Shown one piece after another: positions 8,046 through 15,956 of a stretch of 64,000 nucleotides of DNA. The stretch comes from Gammaproteobacteria bacterium (lineage in GTDB: Bacteria; Pseudomonadota; Gammaproteobacteria; Thiohalomonadales; Thiohalomonadaceae): NCBI GenBank assembly GCA_003252455.1, contig QKED01000005.1, positions 1-64,000 of the forward strand. The letters run 5' to 3'. The translations under genes and the position numbers were made by a program. The notes under the pieces are model-generated. The model saw only the letters and a list, made by a program, of their open reading frames with translations. It was not told where the DNA came from and ran no database searches. How positions within the stretch are numbered: position 1 is the stretch's first letter; each line of letters opens with the position of its first letter.

Positions 8046-8156
8046 GGAGTCTTGGGGATGATCGGATGGCGCCATGCCTTAAAAATGCCGGTCACTGCTG
8101 GATAATGCCGATCAGTTAAGCACTTGCCTGTTTGACTCTCCCCATAAAGGGATCAA

Positions 8157-8189
8157 AATCCGGTGTTCATGGCGAACACCGGATTTTTT
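8157..8189 (+). terminator. Rho-independent terminator of the methyltransferase operon
   Basis: A perfect 11-bp stem ATCCGGTGTTC / GAACACCGGAT (8158-8168 and 8174-8184) has loop ATGGC and is followed by TTTTTT. It lies about 110 bases after the DddP-like stop codon. Confidence 0.9.
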
Positions 8190-8530
8190 ATGTTTTTCAG
8201 TCAGGCACTCGACCAACGCCACCGATTTTCCCCAAACTGGTTCAGCGCCTTGTGTGACCTACTCGGCCTAGAACTCCTAGAGCACCAATCAGGTAAATCT
8301 AAGCAGCTAGCGAGGCACCGCCAGACGAGAGGGGCGGGAACAGATAGGCTGTGGCTACGGTGGAGGGAGGCTGTTCCCTACTCTACCCGTTGCCCTGGAC
8401 CTCGGCGTGATCCGCTCGATTATGCTCTCCTAGGTGACCACCCTGCCCACTGGGGCTCTGTTCGCGGTCGGTTTCTACCAGTTGTTACGGGCACTGCTCG
8501 GATGAGCAGGCCGCAGTTTGTGAGGGCAGT
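8190..8530. other. Intergenic DNA, possible gene remnant
   Basis: No intact gene is supported. One forward frame reads LDLGVIRSIMLS-stop-VTTLPTGALFAVGFYQLLRALLG-stop (about 8398-8508), a hydrophobic membrane-like string broken by a nonsense codon, so it may be a decayed membrane-protein fragment. The promoter of the MerR gene should lie in the last ~100 bases. Confidence 0.3.
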
Positions 8531-8935
8531 GTGATCTACATCGGTACCTTGGCAAAGCTCACCGGCGCCTCACGCAAGGCGATCTACCTCTACGAGTCGC
8601 TGGGGCTCATCTCGACCCCGGCGCGCAAGGGCAACTACCGCGTCTATACCCAGGCGACGGTGGAGCAGGTGCGGCTGATTCGCTGTGCGCAGTCATTGGG
8701 CTTTCGTCTCAAGGAGCTGGCTGCGGCGCTGAGTACGCTACCCACGGGCGAGCCGCAGTCGCTGGCGCTCATCAGCCAACAGATTGCGCACAAGCGCGAT
8801 GCCCTGCAGCAGCAGATCGATGCGGCCCAGGCGCAGATCGACCTGCTCGACGGCCTCCAGCAGCAGCTACGCGACGCCCCCGAGGGGTGGTGGTGTGAGG
8901 AGGGGGTTGACTCGCCCCCTAAGGGCAAGGTTTAG
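8531..8935 (+). CDS. MerR-family transcriptional regulator
   Basis: This 134-residue regulator starts at GTG 8531, which gives the typical MerR N-terminus (IYIGTLAKLTGASRKAIYLYESLGLI). The winged helix continues through ARKGNYRVYTQATVEQVRLIRCAQSLGF. A long coiled-coil dimerisation helix (ISQQIAHKRDALQQQIDAAQAQIDLLDGLQQQL) follows, with a short tail EGWWCEEGVD. The metal-binding Cys pattern of MerR/CueR/ZntR is absent, so a redox or small-molecule signal is more likely. It is followed 30 bases later by an NAD(P)H quinone reductase gene that carries a MerR-type elongated-spacer promoter overlapping the end of this gene. Confidence 0.9.
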   Translation: MIYIGTLAKLTGASRKAIYLYESLGLISTPARKGNYRVYTQATVEQVRLIRCAQSLGFRLKELAAALSTLPTGEPQSLALISQQIAHKRDALQQQIDAAQAQIDLLDGLQQQLRDAPEGWWCEEGVDSPPKGKV

Positions 8936-8938
8936 GCT
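8907..8938 (+). promoter_or_regulatory. MerR-type promoter/operator with a 20-bp spacer
   Basis: The -35 TTGACT (8907-8912) and -10 TAGGCT (8933-8938) are separated by 20 bases. The spacer is filled by the dyad CTcGCCC-CCTAA-GGGCaAG (8911-8929). An overlong spacer with a central dyad is the hallmark of promoters twisted open by MerR-family activators. The element lies inside the 3' end of the merR gene and faces the quinone reductase. A further hairpin, GACTCC/GGAGTC (8942-8947, 8957-8962), overlaps the ribosome binding site. Confidence 0.7.
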
Positions 8939-8965
8939 GCGGACTCCTACCTATCGGGAGTCGAC

Positions 8966-9544
8966 ATGAACAAACGCATATTGGTGATCCTCGGCCACCC
9001 CTCGGCGGCCTCTCTGTGTGGCGCACTGGCCGAGGCCTACGTCAACGGCGCCGAGTCGGCGGGCCACGAGGTCCGGCGGCTCGACCTCGGGCGCCTCGAC
9101 TTCGACCCCTTGCTGCACGATGGCTACCACACTGTGCAGCCCCTGGAGCCCGATCTGCTCGCGGCACAGGCGGCGATCCGCTGGGCGCAGCACCTGGTGT
9201 TCATCTACCCCACCTGGTGGGGGGCGATGCCGGCCCTGCTCAAGGGCTTCTTCGACCGCGCCTTTCTCCCCGGCTTCGCCTTTCAGACGCGCAAGGGATC
9301 ACTCTTCGTCGACGGTCTCCTCGCGGGGCGCACGGCGCAACTGCTGGTCACCATGGATACGCCCCCCTGGTACTACCGCTGGCTCTTCCGCATGCCAGGG
9401 CATCAGCAGATGCGGCGTACCATCCTCGGGTTCTGTGGGATTCGCAAGGTCAAGGTGGCCAGCATCGGTCCGGTGAAAGGGGCCTCGGAGAAGGCGCGTC
9501 AAAGGTGGCTCGCGCAGGCCTTCCGCGCAGGGGCGCGTGCCTGA
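8966..9544 (+). CDS. NAD(P)H:quinone oxidoreductase, flavodoxin-2 fold
   Basis: This 192-residue cytoplasmic flavoprotein is of the NQO1/MdaB/KefF superfamily. The FMN/FAD-binding N-terminus ILVILGHPSAASLCGALAEAY, the HLVFIYPTWWGAMPALLKGFFDRAF signature (96-120), and the LVTMDTPPWYYRWL segment are all typical. Such enzymes reduce quinones by two electrons and so avoid semiquinone stress. It is the only gene directly downstream of the MerR regulator and its MerR-type promoter, which suggests induction by electrophiles or quinones. The Shine-Dalgarno GGGAG lies at 8956-8960. Confidence 0.9.
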   Translation: MNKRILVILGHPSAASLCGALAEAYVNGAESAGHEVRRLDLGRLDFDPLLHDGYHTVQPLEPDLLAAQAAIRWAQHLVFIYPTWWGAMPALLKGFFDRAFLPGFAFQTRKGSLFVDGLLAGRTAQLLVTMDTPPWYYRWLFRMPGHQQMRRTILGFCGIRKVKVASIGPVKGASEKARQRWLAQAFRAGARA

Positions 9545-9569
9545 GCGGGAGCTGCCCCCTGCACTCGCA

Positions 9570-10829
9570 CTAGGGGGCCTCGGGGCCCACCGCCTCCGGG
9601 TGCTCGCTCGGCTCCATGCGCGGGTCCAGCTCCAGCACCACCGGCGAGGTACGCACCACGGCGACGTACTCGGCCTGCGCCGCGCTAGGCAGTGGACTGC
9701 GTGCAACCATGCGGTAGAAGCCGAACAGCGCCAGTAGCAGCAGAGTAGAGAGTATAAACAGCAACAGGCTCCCCGGCCCCAATTGGGCCATCACCTGGCC
9801 AGCGACAATCGGCCCGATGACCGCCCCGGCACCGTAGACCAGCAGCAGATTGCGTGCCCCCTCCAATAGATCGTTCGGCGCCAGGTGGTCGTTGGTGTGC
9901 GCCACACTGAGCCCGTAGAGGGCGAAGGCGAAGCCGCCGTAGCCGACACCAAACAGCAGGTGCCAGGGGGTGAGTCGCCCCAGCGCGTGCCACGCCAACC
10001 CGGTGATGGCGGCGGTCAAAAGGCTGACGGCGATGAGCACACGGCGCCGATCATAGTGATCCGAGAGCTGGCCGATGGGCCACTGCAACAGTGCCCCACC
10101 GAGAATGGTCAGGCTCATGAACAGGGCGATGCCCCCCTCGCTGAGGCCGATCCGCTGGGCGAAGAGCGCCCCGAGCCCCCAGAAGGCACCGTTGTTGAGA
10201 CCACTGATGAGCGCCCCAGCGAAACCCAATGGGCTGACCGCGACCAGCTTAAGCAGGCCGACGCGCGGCGCCTCGACCATGGCCGGCTGGCTGATGCGCG
10301 TGAGCACGATGGGCACCGCCGCCAACGCCACCAGGATGGCGGTGAGACTGAACAGCCGATAGCCATCGACCGGGTAGAGCAGCAGCAGAAACTGCCCCAG
10401 GGCCATGGCGCAGAGGGTGGTGGTGGTATAGACCGCGAAGTAGCGCCCGCGCGTGGCGTTGGGCGCGAGCAGGTTGAGCCAGCTCTCCACCACCATGTAG
10501 AGCCCGACCATGCCGGTGCCGGTGACCACCCGTAGCAGGGTCCAGGTGACCGGCTCTATGAGCATACCGTGGGCGATGGCGGCGGCGGCGGTGGTCGCGG
10601 TGAACGCGGCGAAGGCACGGATATGGCCCACCCGGCGGATCAGCCTCGGGCAGAGGAAGGTACCGAGGATGAAGCCCATGAAGTAGGCCGACATCATCAC
10701 GCCGGTCACCGCTACCGAGAAACCCTCCTGGGCCGCGCGCAGGGGCAGCAGCGTGCCCTGTAAGCCGATGCCGAGCAGCAGCAGGCCGATGCCGAGGAGC
10801 AGGGGGAAGATGGAGAGGACGATGGGCAT
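9570..10829 (-). CDS. MFS transporter, YcaD-like
   Basis: This 419-residue polytopic protein has about 12 hydrophobic segments in two halves, typical of the major facilitator superfamily. The inter-helix signatures are RLIRRVGHIRAF (loop 2-3) and GQLSDHYDRRRVLI in the second half. It belongs with the YcaD/YfcJ-type exporters (MSAYFMGFILGTFLCP, ESWLNLLAPNATRGRYFAVY). Substrate is unknown. The C-terminal ~35 residues are a charged cytoplasmic tail. It converges on the quinone reductase gene with about 25 bases between stops. Start ATG at 10829; no operon partner. Confidence 0.88.
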   Translation of the reverse strand: MPIVLSIFPLLLGIGLLLLGIGLQGTLLPLRAAQEGFSVAVTGVMMSAYFMGFILGTFLCPRLIRRVGHIRAFAAFTATTAAAAIAHGMLIEPVTWTLLRVVTGTGMVGLYMVVESWLNLLAPNATRGRYFAVYTTTTLCAMALGQFLLLLYPVDGYRLFSLTAILVALAAVPIVLTRISQPAMVEAPRVGLLKLVAVSPLGFAGALISGLNNGAFWGLGALFAQRIGLSEGGIALFMSLTILGGALLQWPIGQLSDHYDRRRVLIAVSLLTAAITGLAWHALGRLTPWHLLFGVGYGGFAFALYGLSVAHTNDHLAPNDLLEGARNLLLVYGAGAVIGPIVAGQVMAQLGPGSLLLFILSTLLLLALFGFYRMVARSPLPSAAQAEYVAVVRTSPVVLELDPRMEPSEHPEAVGPEAP

Positions 10830-11158
10830 GGGTGTTCAGGGGGTGGGGTGAGGGGTTATTGAACGTGATTCGGTGGGATAAAACCAGTTTGCGGCTCAAT
10901 GCTGTGCGATAGGGATGTCGGTGTAGGACGATGGGGGCTGGTCAGGACGGGTACCATGTAACCAGGGCTCGGCGACAGGCGTGGAGTGGGTGTCTAGCGA
11001 CTGCAACTGCTGAGTGGTGGCATGTCGAAGCTGACCGCGTCACGCCAGGGGCGGGATGGCCTAGCCCTGACACTCACGCCTTAGAGGAAGATGCACGATG
11101 CCGCGAATCTGCACCTCACCTTGGGTTCGTAAAAGAGTTGATCTCGGTACCGAGCGGT
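10830..11158. other. Intergenic region, no gene seen
   Basis: The frame at 10931-11170 lacks a ribosome binding site and any recognisable domain. The transporter promoter should lie here on the minus strand. Confidence 0.4.
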
Positions 11159-11479
11159 TCACTCCTGTGATGCCCGCTCCAGCACCTCGGCGGCCCACTG
11201 GTTGATGCTCTTCCCGTGCCCCTGAGTCGCCGCCACCGCCGCGTGCAGCTCCGCTGCTATGCGCAGTATCAGCCGCCCCGAGTGCGGTTTCTGCGCCGGG
11301 CGTCCGGTGTGCTCGCTCACCTCGATGTAGTGGTCCACCGCCTCGTGAGAGGCCGTCTCCAGCTCATCCACCGAGGTGCCGTGAATCACCACGATATCCT
11401 CGGTCCCCGCCAACAGACCGACAAAGATCTTCTCCTCTGCGTCGTACTCCACGCGGGCCACATAGCCTCGGTAGTTCAT
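11159..11479 (-). CDS. Orphan HicB-family antitoxin-like protein
   Basis: This 106-residue protein begins MNYRGYVARVEYDAEEKIFVG if started at 11479; upstream in-frame codons lack family similarity. The N-terminal half is the HicB partial RNase-H fold (YDAEEKIFVGLLAGTEDIVVIHGTSVDELETASHEAVDHYI). The C-terminal half, SGRLILRIAAELHAAVAATQGHGKSINQWAAEVLERA, is the ribbon-helix-helix DNA-binding module. HicB normally neutralises the small HicA mRNA interferase, but no HicA gene is seen on either side. It may be a solitary regulator or the survivor of a lost module. An alternative start is ATG 11488. Confidence 0.85.
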   Translation of the reverse strand: MNYRGYVARVEYDAEEKIFVGLLAGTEDIVVIHGTSVDELETASHEAVDHYIEVSEHTGRPAQKPHSGRLILRIAAELHAAVAATQGHGKSINQWAAEVLERASQE

Positions 11480-11811
11480 CGCGCCCATGGCCTTAACCCC
11501 GTTCACCGGGACGGAAAATAGCGCTGCGGGGGCTAGCGGCGCCTGCTGTTCGCATGGATATGAGCGACAAGTAATAGCACAGGCCATCAATATCAGCAGA
11601 GGTGGATGTCTAAGCAGGCCAGGAAGAGGCGCCGATTGAGTGTTTATTGAAAAGAGTAATCAACGGACGAAGCTTCTGCTAGATACTTATCTTCAGCGCA
11701 ATGTTACTCTTTGATTTATGAGCAGGCACGACTCGCGCAGACAATCTTCCTTTGTAAGAAACTTATTGCCTCTCTCAACAACAGCATATCATTTAATGAC
11801 CAGGAGTCAGT
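11480..11811. other. Intergenic region, no gene seen
   Basis: The AT-rich 3' half (about 11640-11800) carries the leader of the next gene, ending in a good Shine-Dalgarno CAGGAG just before ATG 11812. No hicA-like frame was found. Confidence 0.4.
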
Positions 11812-12234
11812 ATGGAGTGGTATCTTGCCGATTTGGTAGTCTCAATTGATGTCGAAAGAGACGAACGAACCGTAGTCCATGTCAACACTGTATTGATTCA
11901 GGCCGATTCGCCAGAATCTGCTTATCAAGCCGCACTAGAGCTGGGTGAAAATGAGAACTGCGCTTACTCTAATCCAATGGGAGATAAGGTAACTTTCAAG
12001 TTCCGGGGGCTTAGAGATCTTTTTATGATCGGTGATGTGCTAGAGCATGGCACCGAAATAATATATGAAGAGAAAATAGATGTCTCCGAGTCAAGAATTG
12101 AGCAGATGTTATCCGACAAGGAGATGCTGGCAGTGTTCAGTAAGTCTGTAAAGATAGATAAACCCAATTATATGCCTAAATCCATCTATGACGACATAAT
12201 CGCTGCGAGCTTTACGAAGGAGGAGCTAGAGTGA
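11812..12234 (+). CDS. DUF4288-domain protein
   Basis: This 140-residue cytoplasmic protein starts at ATG 11812 (AGGAG six bases upstream). The pattern MEWYLADLVVSIDVE...VNTVLIQADSPESAYQAALELGENEN and KVTFKFRGLRDLFMIGD followed by HGTEIIYEE matches the DUF4288 family (W-Y-x-A-x-L-V...I-x-A-x-S-x-E-x-A-Y-x-x-A...F-x-G-L-x-D-L...DGTEI). Function is unknown; members are often found near contact-toxin immunity genes, but no toxin is present here. AT-rich composition relative to the GC-rich core suggests acquisition. Confidence 0.75.
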   Translation: MEWYLADLVVSIDVERDERTVVHVNTVLIQADSPESAYQAALELGENENCAYSNPMGDKVTFKFRGLRDLFMIGDVLEHGTEIIYEEKIDVSESRIEQMLSDKEMLAVFSKSVKIDKPNYMPKSIYDDIIAASFTKEELE

Positions 12235-12569
12235 ACTTTGGTAAATAAAATGCGTGAAGCCTATTACGGCATACTGTTCCATTTTTACTGATATGACTAT
12301 AAAAATCTATTTCGTTACTATGCTATCTTACTGTCGCTCAAGCGTTATGCAGTCGAGGTAGGCTCGATCAAGGTGAGCCTGCTTTATACTATGAGCAGAT
12401 CTTTTCAGACCATATCTGGTTCTTTCGCAGATCGAGGTTGAAAGACACAACACTTGTTACTCCATGAAAACGCAAGAGTTGGCGCAAAGGGTGATATTTT
12501 GGGGATTGCAAAACAAACGTGCTACGGGGTCTGGACACGTAGCCCCTGGCCTTGAAATCACGTGTGTCG
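12235..12569. other. AT-rich intergenic stretch
   Basis: No gene is supported. GCTACGGGG and CACGTAGCCCC around 12518-12546 can pair, but there is no T-run, so a terminator for the DUF4288 gene is uncertain. Confidence 0.35.
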
Positions 12570-12881
12570 CTAGGGATTCACGTCGTCACTACTCTGGATC
12601 AGGCTCTCCAGGGGGATATGCAGCCCCTTCCAGAGCTTGCGGATCATCTCCAGCGTGAGCGGACGCTTGGGGTTGAGCACCTCGGAGACGCGCCCGCTGT
12701 GCCCGATGTAGGGCTCCAGAGCCTTGCGCTCCAGTCCTGCCTGCTGCAAGTGGTAGAGGATGGCCTCGATGGGGTCGGGTGGGGCAATGGGATGGTGCTT
12801 GGCCTCATACGTCTCGACCAGGGTGATCAGGAGATCCAGCTTGTCACCTGCCGGTGTATCGGGTTCGGCCCCCGACAGCGC
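12570..12881 (-). pseudogene. N-terminally truncated HigA-like antitoxin
   Basis: The minus-strand frame that ends at TAG 12570-12572 encodes EPDTPAGDKLDLLITLVETYEA, then HHPIAPPDPIEAILYHLQ, then RKALEPYIGHSGRVSEVLNPKRPLTLEMIRKL and LHIPLESLIQ. This is the HTH part of HigA/XRE antitoxins (Y-P-I-x-x-P-x-P-I-E-A-x, LEPYIG, RVSEVLN-x-[KR]-RPL-[ST]-x-x-M-I). The frame is closed upstream by a stop at 12882-12884 and no start codon is available, so the first ~30 residues are gone. No HigB toxin is adjacent. It abuts the ParD operator, which suggests that one module replaced another at this site. Confidence 0.8.
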
Positions 12882-12897
12882 CTACACCGCAGCTGCG

Positions 12898-12919
12898 CAG
12901 TAGCACGACTGTGCTACTG
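12898..12919. promoter_or_regulatory. Palindromic operator upstream of the ParD/CopG antitoxin
   Basis: A perfect 9-bp inverted repeat CAGTAGCAC / GTGCTACTG (12898-12906 and 12911-12919) with a 4-bp centre (GACT) lies 33 bases before the antitoxin start. Ribbon-helix-helix antitoxins bind such palindromes to autorepress their operon. Confidence 0.75.
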
Positions 12920-12951
12920 TGAACGCAACCCACTGATACTTGGAGTTGGCC

Positions 12952-13236
12952 ATGTCCAAGACCACCATACGCCTGCCAGAAGAGTTGAAAGCCCGCGTTG
13001 CCGCAGCAGCAAAACGCTCAGGTACGACGACGCACGGTTTCATTCTCGAAGCCATTGCGGAGAAGACTCGACAGGCGGAGCTGCGTGCAGATTTCGATGC
13101 CGTGGCCGAGGAGCGCTACGCCCGTATCGTCTCGTCTGGAGAGACGATCCCGTGGCAGGAGATGCGCGAATATCTGGAGAAGCGCTCTGCTGGTGAGTCA
13201 GCCAAGCGCCCGCTCCCCCGCAAACTGGCGCGTTGA
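12952..13236 (+). CDS. ParD/CopG-family ribbon-helix-helix antitoxin
   Basis: This 94-residue antitoxin starts at ATG 12952 (GGAG ten bases upstream; an upstream TTG is less likely). The N-terminal ribbon-helix-helix is clear: KTTIRLPEELKARVAAAAKRSGTTTHGFILEAIAEKTRQAE. The C-terminal part (ARIVSSGETIPWQEMREYLEKRSAGE) is the toxin-binding region typical of ParD-like proteins. The stop overlaps the toxin start in TTGA, which couples translation. A perfect palindrome lies just upstream, consistent with autoregulation. Confidence 0.9.
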   Translation: MSKTTIRLPEELKARVAAAAKRSGTTTHGFILEAIAEKTRQAELRADFDAVAEERYARIVSSGETIPWQEMREYLEKRSAGESAKRPLPRKLAR

Positions 13237-13535
13237 CGTTGACGCGGATTGAACTGGCACCGGAGGTCGGGGATGACCTTGAGCGCATCCTCGATCACCT
13301 TGCCCGGTATCAGGTTGAAGATCCCACGTCGCGCATTCGCGAGATCATCGAGGCGCTCAACGTCCTGGGGCACAATCCGCTGCTCGGTCATCCAGCACTG
13401 AATGACAAACGGGAGCTGGTGATCGGGCGCCGCAGCCACGGCTATGTGGCTCTGTGCCGTTACGTGATGGCAGTCGATACCGTTTTTGTCCTCGCGCTAC
13501 GCAGCCAGCAGGAGGCTGGTTACTGCGAGCCTTGA
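13233..13535 (+). CDS. ParE/RelE-family toxin
   Basis: This 100-residue toxin starts at TTG 13233, overlapping the antitoxin stop by 4 bases. The family pattern is visible in IELAPEVGDDLERILDHL, RIREIIEALNVLGHNPLLGHPA, ELVIGRRSHGYVALCRYV and DTVFVLALRSQQEAGY. ParE-type toxins poison DNA gyrase, while RelE relatives cut mRNA; the sequence alone does not decide, though GHP...GYVALYR...V-x-x-LA-[LI]-R-x-Q is ParE-like. The gene is intact and paired, so the module is probably active. Confidence 0.88.
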   Translation: MTLTRIELAPEVGDDLERILDHLARYQVEDPTSRIREIIEALNVLGHNPLLGHPALNDKRELVIGRRSHGYVALCRYVMAVDTVFVLALRSQQEAGYCEP

Positions 13536-13566
13536 ACAATCTGTCGGCACAGACGCCATATAGCCC

Positions 13567-15168
13567 TCACACTGCCTGGCTGGCCAGATACTCCTCATAG
13601 GTCCCCATAAAGGTCACCACCCCGTTCGGCGTCAGCTCGATGATGCGCGTGGCTAGGGAGGAGACGAACTCGCGGTCGTGGCTGACGAAGATGAGCGTGC
13701 CGGGGTAGTTCTCCAGCGCCAGGTTGAGCGACTCGATGGACTCCATGTCGAGGTGGTTGGTGGGCTCGTCCATCACCAGGATGTTGGGCTTCTGGATCAT
13801 CATGCGCGAGAAGAGCATGCGCCCCTGCTCGCCACCGGAGAGCACCTTCACCGACTTGGTGATCTCCTTCTGCGAGAAGAGCATACGCCCGAGGTAGCCA
13901 CGCACCACCTGCTCGTCGTCGCCCTCCTGCTTGTACTGGTTGAGCCACTCGATGAGGTTGAGGTCTTCGGCAAAATCGTGCGCGTGGTCCTGGGCGTAGT
14001 AGCCGAGGGTGACGTTCTCGGACCACTTGACCATGCCTGCGTCGGGCTCCAGGCCGTGGTGCTCGGCGCCGACCAGGGTGCGCAGCAGGGTGGTCTTACC
14101 GATACCGTTGGGGCCGATGATGGCGATCTTCTCGCCCACCTCGACCATCAGGTCGAGGCCGCTGAACAGCGGGGTGCCGTCGTAGCCCTTGGCCAGACCC
14201 TCGACCTCCAGCGCCAGACGGTAGAGCTTCTTCTCCTGCTCGAAGCGGATGAAGGGGTTCTGGCGGCTGGAGGGTTTGATCTCTTCGAGCTGGATCTTGT
14301 CGATCTGCTTGGCGCGCGAGGTGGCCTGCTTGGCCTTGGAGGCGTTGGCCGAGAAGCGGCTGACGAACTGTTGCAGCTCAGCGATCTGCGCCTTCTTCTT
14401 GGCGTTGTCGGCCAGTTGGCGCTCGCGTGCCTGGGTGGCGGCGGTCATGTACTCGTCGTAGTTGCCGGGGTAGACGCGCAGCTCACCGTAGTCGAGGTCG
14501 GCCATGTGGGTGCAGACGCTGTTCAGGAAGTGGCGGTCGTGGGAGATGATCACCATGGTGGAGTTGCGCGAGTTGAGCACCCCCTCCAGCCAGCGGATGG
14601 TGTTGATGTCGAGGTTGTTGGTCGGCTCGTCGAGCAGCAGGATCTCCGGGGCGGCAAACAGCGCCTGGGCCAGCAGCACGCGCAGCTTCCAGCCGGGGGC
14701 CACGGCGCTCATCGGGCCATAGTGCTGCTCCAGTGGGATCTCCAGGCCGAGCAGCAGCTCACCGGCGCGCGACTCGGCGGTGTAGCCGTCCAGCTCGGCG
14801 AACTGCTCTTCGAGGTCGGCCACCTTCATGCCGTCCTCCTCGCTCATCTCTGGCAGGGAGTAGATGCGGTCGCGTTCCGCCTTCACCTTCCACAGCTCGG
14901 CGTGGCCCATGATCACCGTGTCGATGACGCTGTACTCCTCGTAGGCGAACTGGTCCTGGCGCAGCTTGCCGAGGCGCTCGTTGGGGTCGAGGCTGACGTT
15001 GCCGCTGCTCGGCTCCAGGTCGCCGCCGAGGATCTTCATCAGGGTGGACTTGCCGCAGCCGTTGGCGCCGATGAGGCCGTAGCGGTTGCCGTTGCCGAAT
15101 TTGACCGAGATGTTTTCGAACAGCGGCTTGGCGCCGAACTGCATGGTGATGTTGGCGGTGGTGAGCAT
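13567..15168 (-). CDS. ABC-F family ATPase, YbiT-like
   Basis: This 533-residue cytoplasmic protein has two ABC ATPase domains and no membrane domain. It starts at ATG 15168 ([21 protein letters not shown]); longer in-frame starts lack similarity. Domain 1 has Walker [10 protein letters not shown] and Walker [12 protein letters not shown]; domain 2 has GPNGIGKTT, signature [10 protein letters not shown], and [10 protein letters not shown]. The linker (about 240-315) is the charged P-site tRNA interaction motif ([20 protein letters not shown]). ABC-F proteins bind the ribosomal E site and modulate stalled translation; length and sequence fit YbiT. It is transcribed divergently from the VF530-family gene. 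Confidence 0.9.
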   Translation of the reverse strand: MLTTANITMQFGAKPLFENISVKFGNGNRYGLIGANGCGKSTLMKILGGDLEPSSGNVSLDPNERLGKLRQDQFAYEEYSVIDTVIMGHAELWKVKAERDRIYSLPEMSEEDGMKVADLEEQFAELDGYTAESRAGELLLGLEIPLEQHYGPMSAVAPGWKLRVLLAQALFAAPEILLLDEPTNNLDINTIRWLEGVLNSRNSTMVIISHDRHFLNSVCTHMADLDYGELRVYPGNYDEYMTAATQARERQLADNAKKKAQIAELQQFVSRFSANASKAKQATSRAKQIDKIQLEEIKPSSRQNPFIRFEQEKKLYRLALEVEGLAKGYDGTPLFSGLDLMVEVGEKIAIIGPNGIGKTTLLRTLVGAEHHGLEPDAGMVKWSENVTLGYYAQDHAHDFAEDLNLIEWLNQYKQEGDDEQVVRGYLGRMLFSQKEITKSVKVLSGGEQGRMLFSRMMIQKPNILVMDEPTNHLDMESIESLNLALENYPGTLIFVSHDREFVSSLATRIIELTPNGVVTFMGTYEEYLASQAV

Positions 15169-15338
15169 GGTGGGGCTCCAAGGTGCGTTGGGGTGGGCCG
15201 TATAGGTATATAGGGCCGCACCCGTGGTGACGGGGCCGGAACACGCGGCGCTAAACCGCCCATTGTACCCGATCCACCCACGGCGGTCGCGGCACGTTAT
15301 GCTGTGCGACATCTTTGATGGCACGGCGAGGTGAGGAG

Positions 15339-15614
15339 ATGGACGAGGCAGAGCAGTTGGCGGCGCAGATGCGCCGGGAGCAGGCGAGCGACCCGCTACA
15401 CGGGGTGACCCTGGAGCAGCTGGTGACGCGCCTGGTGGAGCACTACGGTTGGGAGGGGCTGGCGGAGCGCATCAACATCCGCTGTTTCAGCAACGACCCC
15501 TCGGTGAAGTCCTGCCTCAAATTTCTGCGCAAGACCCCCTGGGCACGGGAGAAAGTGGAGGGGCTCTATGTGGCGTGGCAGCGGGGGGCTGCGCAGCGGG
15601 CTAAGGGGGGGTAA
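15339..15614 (+). CDS. VF530/DUF2132-family DNA-binding protein
   Basis: This 91-residue protein has the highly conserved core [58 protein letters not shown]. Proteins of this family (VF530 of Vibrio fischeri) adopt a small alpha-helical fold and bind DNA; the biological role is unknown. Start ATG 15339 is favoured by CGAGG about eight bases upstream; ATG 15318 is an in-frame alternative. The C-terminal tail is basic ([12 protein letters not shown]). It is divergent from the ABC-F gene with about 170 bases between starts. Confidence 0.88.
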   Translation: MDEAEQLAAQMRREQASDPLHGVTLEQLVTRLVEHYGWEGLAERINIRCFSNDPSVKSCLKFLRKTPWAREKVEGLYVAWQRGAAQRAKGG

Positions 15615-15956
15615 GCATCGGCAGCCATACCCTGAGTTACGGCAAGTACCGGTCAAGGGGTGTGCCAAGACCTCTACGGAGGCCGGTAGGGGGGCTATTG
15701 AGTGACGGCCCGCGTCAGGGTTGGTGGTGGGTTGTCGGGTTACGGCGCGCGTCCAGGTTGGTGCCGGTTTTTGGATCGGACGACTGCGCGCCTAACCCAA
15801 CACGCTTTCCTGGTAGCGAGGCTCTGCCTCGGTACCTCTCTTTTGCGGCTCTGCCGCGCGTGGGCATGGTGGGCCGCAGCGGGCTTGGCTGACGGCGGAG
15901 CCGTGAAGGGCCCGGTATCCGGCAGAGCCTGGCTGCCAATCAATCGCCGTTGCGAC
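15615..15956. repeat. Intergenic region built from short inverted repeats
   Basis: GTTG-TC-GGGTTACGGCGCGC (from about 15731) pairs imperfectly with GCGCGCCTAACCCAAC (about 15788-15803), flanking GTCC/GGAC. Further small palindromes follow: GAGGCTCTGCCTC (about 15820), GCGGCTCTGCCGC (about 15846), and CGGCGGAGCCG (about 15892). These GGGTTA...TAACCC and GAGGC-x-x-GCCTC strings are typical of dispersed intergenic repeats. No gene is present. Confidence 0.5.

Noticed and set aside
8163-8534. 123-codon frame before merR
   Set aside because: It begins inside the operon terminator and has no domain; the MerR gene start overlaps its end.
12552-13196. 214-codon plus-strand frame over the higA stub and parD
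   Set aside because: Antisense to the recognisable HigA sequence and out of frame with ParD.
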